A stretch of 64,000 nt of DNA from Nonomuraea helvata (lineage in GTDB: Bacteria > Actinomycetota > Actinomycetes > Streptosporangiales > Streptosporangiaceae). The DNA lies in assembly GCF_039535785.1 (NCBI RefSeq), contig NZ_BAAAXV010000009.1:558001-622000 (forward strand), read 5' to 3'. Both the position numbers and the translations under genes were made by a program. Positions 60,774-64,000 of the stretch are shown here, piece after piece (position 1 is the stretch's first letter; every line of letters starts with the position of its first letter). The notes beneath the pieces are model-generated. The model made no database searches. It was not told the DNA's origin and saw nothing but the letters and a program-made list of their open reading frames with translations.

Positions 60774-61805
60774 TCAGACGTGAACCGTCGTGATCGGCAG
60801 CGACGAGTCGGCGGGGATCTCCAGGGTCGAAGGCGAGATCCCTGCCGCGACCAAGTTGGAGCCCAGGGCGGCGACCATCGCGCCGTTGTCGGTGCACAGC
60901 CCCGGACGGGGCACCCGCAGGCGTACACCGGCCGCGTCGCACCGCTCCTGGGCCAGCGCGCGCAGCCGCGAGTTGGCCGCCACGCCGCCCCCGATCAGCA
61001 GGTCGTGCACGTCGTACTTCCGGCACGCCTGCAGCGCCTTGCGGGTCAGCACGTCGACCACGGCCTCCTGGAACGAGGCGGCCACGTCGGGCACGTGGAC
61101 GGACTGCCCTGACGCCTCCCGTGCCTCGACCCAGCGGGCCACGGCCGTCTTCAGGCCGGAGAAGGAGAAGTCGAGCGTGCCGTCGTCGATCTTGCCGCGC
61201 GGGAACGTGATGGCCGTGCCCGAGCCGTCGCGGGCGGACCTGTCGATGTGCGGACCGCCGGGGAACGGCAGCCCCAGCACCCGGGCCACCTTGTCGAACG
61301 CCTCACCGGCCGCGTCGTCGACCGTCGAGCCGAGCGAGATCACGTCCTGGGCCACGTCGGGCACGAGCAGCAGCGACGAGTGGCCGCCCGACACCAGCAG
61401 GGCGATGCACGGCTTGGGCAGCGGCCCGTGCTCGAGCTGGTCGACGGCGACGTGGGCGGCCAGGTGGTTGACGCCGTAGAGCGGGACGCCGAGCCCGAGC
61501 GCGTACGACTTGGCCGCGGCCACCCCCACCAGCAGCGCACCCGCCAGCCCCGGGCCGGCGGTGACGGCGATGGCGTCGATGTCGGAGAACCTCAGGCCCG
61601 CCGCGGCCAGCGCGGCCTCGACGGTCGGCGTCATGGCCTCCAGGTGTGCGCGCGAGGCCACCTCGGGCACCACGCCGCCGAAGCGGGCGTGCTCCTCCAT
61701 GCTGGAGGCGATGGTGTTGGCCAGCAGGGTGTGGCCTCTGACGATGCCGATGCCGGTCTCGTCGCAGGAGGTCTCGATGCCCAGGACCAAGGGTGCGTCA
61801 GTCAC
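60774..61805 (-). CDS. tsaD: tRNA N6-threonylcarbamoyladenosine synthase, TsaD subunit
   Basis: A 343-residue ASKHA-fold protein that transfers threonylcarbamoyl to A37 of ANN-reading tRNAs. LVLGIETSCDETGIGIV opens it. EEHARFGGVVPEVASRAHLE carries the metal-binding His, and YGVNHLAAHVAVDQLE the His pair; LLIGGGVAANSRLR and LCTDNGAMVAALG are the nucleotide motifs. GTG 61805, after GAAGGAAG, is preferred to TTG 61808. It overlaps rimI by eight bases. TsaB is two genes upstream. Confidence 0.97.
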   Translation of the reverse strand: MTDAPLVLGIETSCDETGIGIVRGHTLLANTIASSMEEHARFGGVVPEVASRAHLEAMTPTVEAALAAAGLRFSDIDAIAVTAGPGLAGALLVGVAAAKSYALGLGVPLYGVNHLAAHVAVDQLEHGPLPKPCIALLVSGGHSSLLLVPDVAQDVISLGSTVDDAAGEAFDKVARVLGLPFPGGPHIDRSARDGSGTAITFPRGKIDDGTLDFSFSGLKTAVARWVEAREASGQSVHVPDVAASFQEAVVDVLTRKALQACRKYDVHDLLIGGGVAANSRLRALAQERCDAAGVRLRVPRPGLCTDNGAMVAALGSNLVAAGISPSTLEIPADSSLPITTVHV

Positions 61806-62244
61806 CAAGCTTCCTTCTCATCATGATCGCGTCGGTGCCGTCGTCGTAGTAGCGGCGGCGGGTGCCGATCTCCTCGAACCCGTAATGCCGGTAGACCGCC
61901 TGCGCCTGCGGGTTGTCGGCGCGTACCTCCAGGAAGACCTCGCGGGCCCCCCTGCGGCCCGCCTCGGCCAGCAGCTCGGTCAGCATCGCGCCACCGATGC
62001 CCGTGCCCCGGTGCTGCTCCAGCACCGCGATGGTCTGCACATCGGCCTGGTCGGCCGCGGCGGCGAGCCCGGCGTACGCGACGATCTCGCCGTCCACGAG
62101 CACCACCACGTAGTGGCGTGAGCGCGGCATGTCGGCCAGCTCGCCGCGCATCATGCCCTCGCTCCACGCGTCGAGCGGGAACGTGGTCCGTTCGATCGCC
62201 ATGACCGCCGGCAGGTCCGCCTCGGTCATCTGCCTGAGTCTCAC
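61798..62244 (-). CDS. rimI: Ribosomal-protein-alanine N-acetyltransferase RimI-like
   Basis: A 148-residue GNAT enzyme. The acetyl-CoA loop is IAVLEQHRGTGIGGAMLTELL, with FLEVRADNPQAQAVYRHYGFEEIGTRRRYY as the closing motif. It acetylates the N-terminus of ribosomal protein S18 and perhaps other proteins. Start GTG 62244 overlaps the tsaB stop by four bases, and its stop overlaps tsaD. Confidence 0.92.
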   Translation of the reverse strand: MRLRQMTEADLPAVMAIERTTFPLDAWSEGMMRGELADMPRSRHYVVVLVDGEIVAYAGLAAAADQADVQTIAVLEQHRGTGIGGAMLTELLAEAGRRGAREVFLEVRADNPQAQAVYRHYGFEEIGTRRRYYDDGTDAIMMRRKLGD

Positions 62245-62885
62245 GCCGTCACCTTCTTGGGAGCCCCGGGCACCACGGCGTCGGGCCTGCGCAGGTAGAT
62301 CGGGCGCGGCGGGCCGAGCGGCGTGCCCTCGGCGAGGCGCTCGGCCGCCAGCGCGGCCAGGGCTCCCGCGTAGGGGTAGGGCGGCGCGTCGTTCTTCCCG
62401 AGGACCTCGGCGTAGAGCGCGGCGCCCGCGCCCACCACCGGCAGCCCCTCCACCGGCACGTCGGCGGGCCGGTCGACGAAGGGCCCGTCGAGTCTGGTGC
62501 GCAGGTCCGCGTAGCGCGCCCAGAACACCTCTTTGCGCCGAGCGTCGGTGGCCACCAGGAACGGCTCGGACAGCCCGCTGCCGTACGCGACCGCGTCGAG
62601 CGTGCAGATGCCGTACGCGGGAACGCCCAGCGTGGTGGCGAGCCCCTGCGCGGTCATCAGTCCGACGCGCAGCCCGGTGTAGGGGCCGGGGCCGCTGCCG
62701 GCCACGATGGCGGTCACGTCGCGCAGCGCCACGCCCGCCTCGCGCACGACGCGCTCGACGGTGGGCACGAGCAGCTCGCCGTGGCGCCGGGCGTCGATCG
62801 TCGTGTGCTCGGAGAGCACTCGATCGCCGTCGTGGAGCGCGGCGGTGACGGCGGGTGTCGCGGTATCAAAGGCCAGGACCAGCAC
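62241..62885 (-). CDS. tsaB: tRNA threonylcarbamoyladenosine biosynthesis protein TsaB
   Basis: A 214-residue TsaD paralogue. LVLAFDTATPAVTAALHDG opens it; IVAGSGPGPYTGLRVGLMTAQGLA is the TsaB signature. It dimerises with TsaD and TsaE and does not itself bind metal. The start is GTG 62885. tsaB-rimI-tsaD overlap one another by a few bases and form one leftward operon; tsaE is not visible, and would lie upstream or elsewhere. Confidence 0.95.
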   Translation of the reverse strand: MLVLAFDTATPAVTAALHDGDRVLSEHTTIDARRHGELLVPTVERVVREAGVALRDVTAIVAGSGPGPYTGLRVGLMTAQGLATTLGVPAYGICTLDAVAYGSGLSEPFLVATDARRKEVFWARYADLRTRLDGPFVDRPADVPVEGLPVVGAGAALYAEVLGKNDAPPYPYAGALAALAAERLAEGTPLGPPRPIYLRRPDAVVPGAPKKVTA

Positions 62886-62912
62886 GGCTGTCTAGCCTAC
62901 CCGCCGAACGGG

Positions 62913-63842
62913 TCAGACCCAGCCCGTACGGAATTTCAGCCAGTCGAGCGCGACCACTCCCTGGGCACGCTGGAACGCCCTGACCGTCGGAAGCCCCGGC
63001 GGGTCGGGCAGGCGGCAGTGATGCACGAAATAGCCGGTGATCGCGGCCACCACCGCGGTCACCGCGGGATCGGGGTCGTCGAACAGCTCGTGCGGCGCGG
63101 GTCCGCCCTGCATGCCCACCGAGGGCAACATGCACAACCGGTCCAACCACGAGGCGCCCACGCAGGCCCACGGCCAGTCCACGAAGTAGACCCGCTCCTC
63201 GGTGAGCAGGATGTTGTCGGCCCGCACGTCGGCGTGGACCAAGGTGTCCCCCGCCGCCGCCTTGGTCCACCCGGACTCCAGCTCGGCCAGCTCGGCGAGG
63301 TGCCGCACCGCCCACGGGTCGAGCCCCTCGGTGTCCTCCTCCAGCAGGTCGCGCCAGCCGTGGAACGACGAGCCGAACATCTCGCCGACCGGCGGCGCGT
63401 CGATCGGGGCCGGGGTGAGCACGGCCGACATCTCGTCGACGGCCTCCAGCACCCGGTCGAGCTGGTCACGCCGCCACGGCATCGCGGGGTGCGCACCCTC
63501 GACGTCCTCGAAGACCAGCACGACCCAGCCCTCCAGCTCAAAGCCGGTCAGCAGCCTGGGGGCGGGCGCGGACTCCGGGAGAGCGGCGGCGATCTCGAGC
63601 TCGGCGCGGTAGAGGCGGACGGAGTCGGGGTTCGGCTCCGGGCCGACGGCCTTGACGAAGGCACGTCTGCCGTTCTCCGTGCGGAGCCGTACCGCGGCCG
63701 CCGGGGAGAAGCCTCCTGACTGGGTGACCGCCTCGGCCACACGCCCTCCGAGGAACTCCTCCACGGCCGCGCGCACCGGCGGGTGCACCTCGTGCCAGGG
63801 CACCCGTACGCCGGCCGCGGGCGGGTTCGTATCTGTGCTCAT
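62913..63842 (-). CDS. APH-like phosphotransferase domain protein
   Basis: A 309-residue kinase-like protein. FVKAVGP carries the N-lobe lysine, LVFEDVEGAHPAMPW the hinge, and LVHADVRADNILL is the catalytic loop (HxDxxxxN). VYFVDWPWACVGASWLDRLCMLP holds the metal Asp. This pattern is found in many actinobacterial APH-like proteins with unknown substrates; it is unlike the paralogue at 42.4 kb. ATG 63842 follows GGAGG. It may be co-transcribed with tsaB, which starts 28 bases downstream. Confidence 0.85.
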   Translation of the reverse strand: MSTDTNPPAAGVRVPWHEVHPPVRAAVEEFLGGRVAEAVTQSGGFSPAAAVRLRTENGRRAFVKAVGPEPNPDSVRLYRAELEIAAALPESAPAPRLLTGFELEGWVVLVFEDVEGAHPAMPWRRDQLDRVLEAVDEMSAVLTPAPIDAPPVGEMFGSSFHGWRDLLEEDTEGLDPWAVRHLAELAELESGWTKAAAGDTLVHADVRADNILLTEERVYFVDWPWACVGASWLDRLCMLPSVGMQGGPAPHELFDDPDPAVTAVVAAITGYFVHHCRLPDPPGLPTVRAFQRAQGVVALDWLKFRTGWV

Positions 63843-63874
63843 GCCTCCATGGTCTCGGTAGGCACAAGTGTTTT

Positions 63875-64000
63875 TCAGGCGCGGGAGGCGTACACGATGA
63901 TGTTGTCCAGGTACTCGCCCTTGGCATAGTCGAACTTGCCGCCGCAGGTGACCAGCTTGAGCCCGTCCTCGACGTACACGCGCCTGGTGGGGAAGCTGTC
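63875..64000 (-). CDS. Class F sortase, C-terminal fragment
   Basis: Only the final 41 codons are in the window; the gene continues beyond base 64000. LKLVTCGGKFDYAKGEYLDNIIVYA matches the active-site end of class F sortases, with the catalytic Cys in VTCGG and the usual DN(I/V)VVYA finish. Sortases anchor proteins to the cell wall; class F enzymes are the main type in many actinobacteria. Confidence 0.8.
   Translation of the reverse strand, partial: DSFPTRRVYVEDGLKLVTCGGKFDYAKGEYLDNIIVYASRA

Overview
The window is chromosomal DNA of a very GC-rich, mycelial-type actinobacterium. Several conserved actinobacterial neighbourhoods are present: sigD/shbA - DUF5319 - (divergent LuxR) - guaB - guaB3, and groES - groEL with a CIRCE operator followed by tsaD - rimI - tsaB. 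Frequent GTG/TTG starts, DUF1996, CHRD and class F sortase proteins and SigE-type sigma factors suggest Streptosporangiaceae (Nonomuraea-like). The family assignment is inference from gene content, not from a database search.

Layout. 0-12.8 kb is a surface-glycan locus. It holds the end of a PseB-like dehydratase and a PseC-like aminotransferase, a leftward operon (unknown glycan protein, methyltransferase with coiled coil, GT2 glycosyltransferase), and a tightly overlapping rightward operon ACP - SDR - AMP-ligase - LuxE - LuxC. A polysaccharide deacetylase and a polytopic membrane protein follow. The LuxE/LuxC cassette has no luciferase and no LuxD, and is the most interesting system here. 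12.8-15 kb is a decayed, less GC-rich accessory patch: a DprA-like gene, a broken phosphoribosyltransferase, a deleted partial copy of the upstream membrane-protein gene and a frameshifted Phd-type antitoxin.

15-31.6 kb is mixed housekeeping and secreted functions: a HATPase anti-sigma-like protein, CHRD and DUF1996 secreted proteins, PIMT, guaA, two SDR/DUF885 enzymes, GNAT, a PLP enzyme lacking the usual lysine, a frameshifted metallo-hydrolase, succinate-semialdehyde dehydrogenase and a Ser/Thr kinase. 31.6-37.5 kb has a secreted beta-propeller protein, a subtilase, a DinB protein and glpD. 37.6-42.3 kb is a coherent amino-sugar catabolic locus: a DeoR repressor divergent from agaS-like isomerase, nagA, a PfkB-type kinase and a class II aldolase. 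Together these could convert N-acetylgalactosamine-6-P to triose phosphates through tagatose intermediates.

42.4-49.8 kb has an APH-like protein, an ECF42-type sigma factor placed behind guaB3 and guaB, a complex inverted-repeat leader before guaB, a TrmB/LuxR regulator, DUF5319, a tiny truncated RsdA-like anti-sigma ORF and sigD/shbA. 49.8-54.9 kb is a poorly coding insertion with a SigE sigma/anti-sigma pair and two orphan secreted proteins. 54.9-64 kb returns to a conserved core: groEL with a His/Gly tail, groES, CIRCE, a THUMP-like methyltransferase, a long hendecad/heptad coiled-coil protein, tsaD-rimI-tsaB, a second APH-like protein and the C-terminus of a class F sortase.
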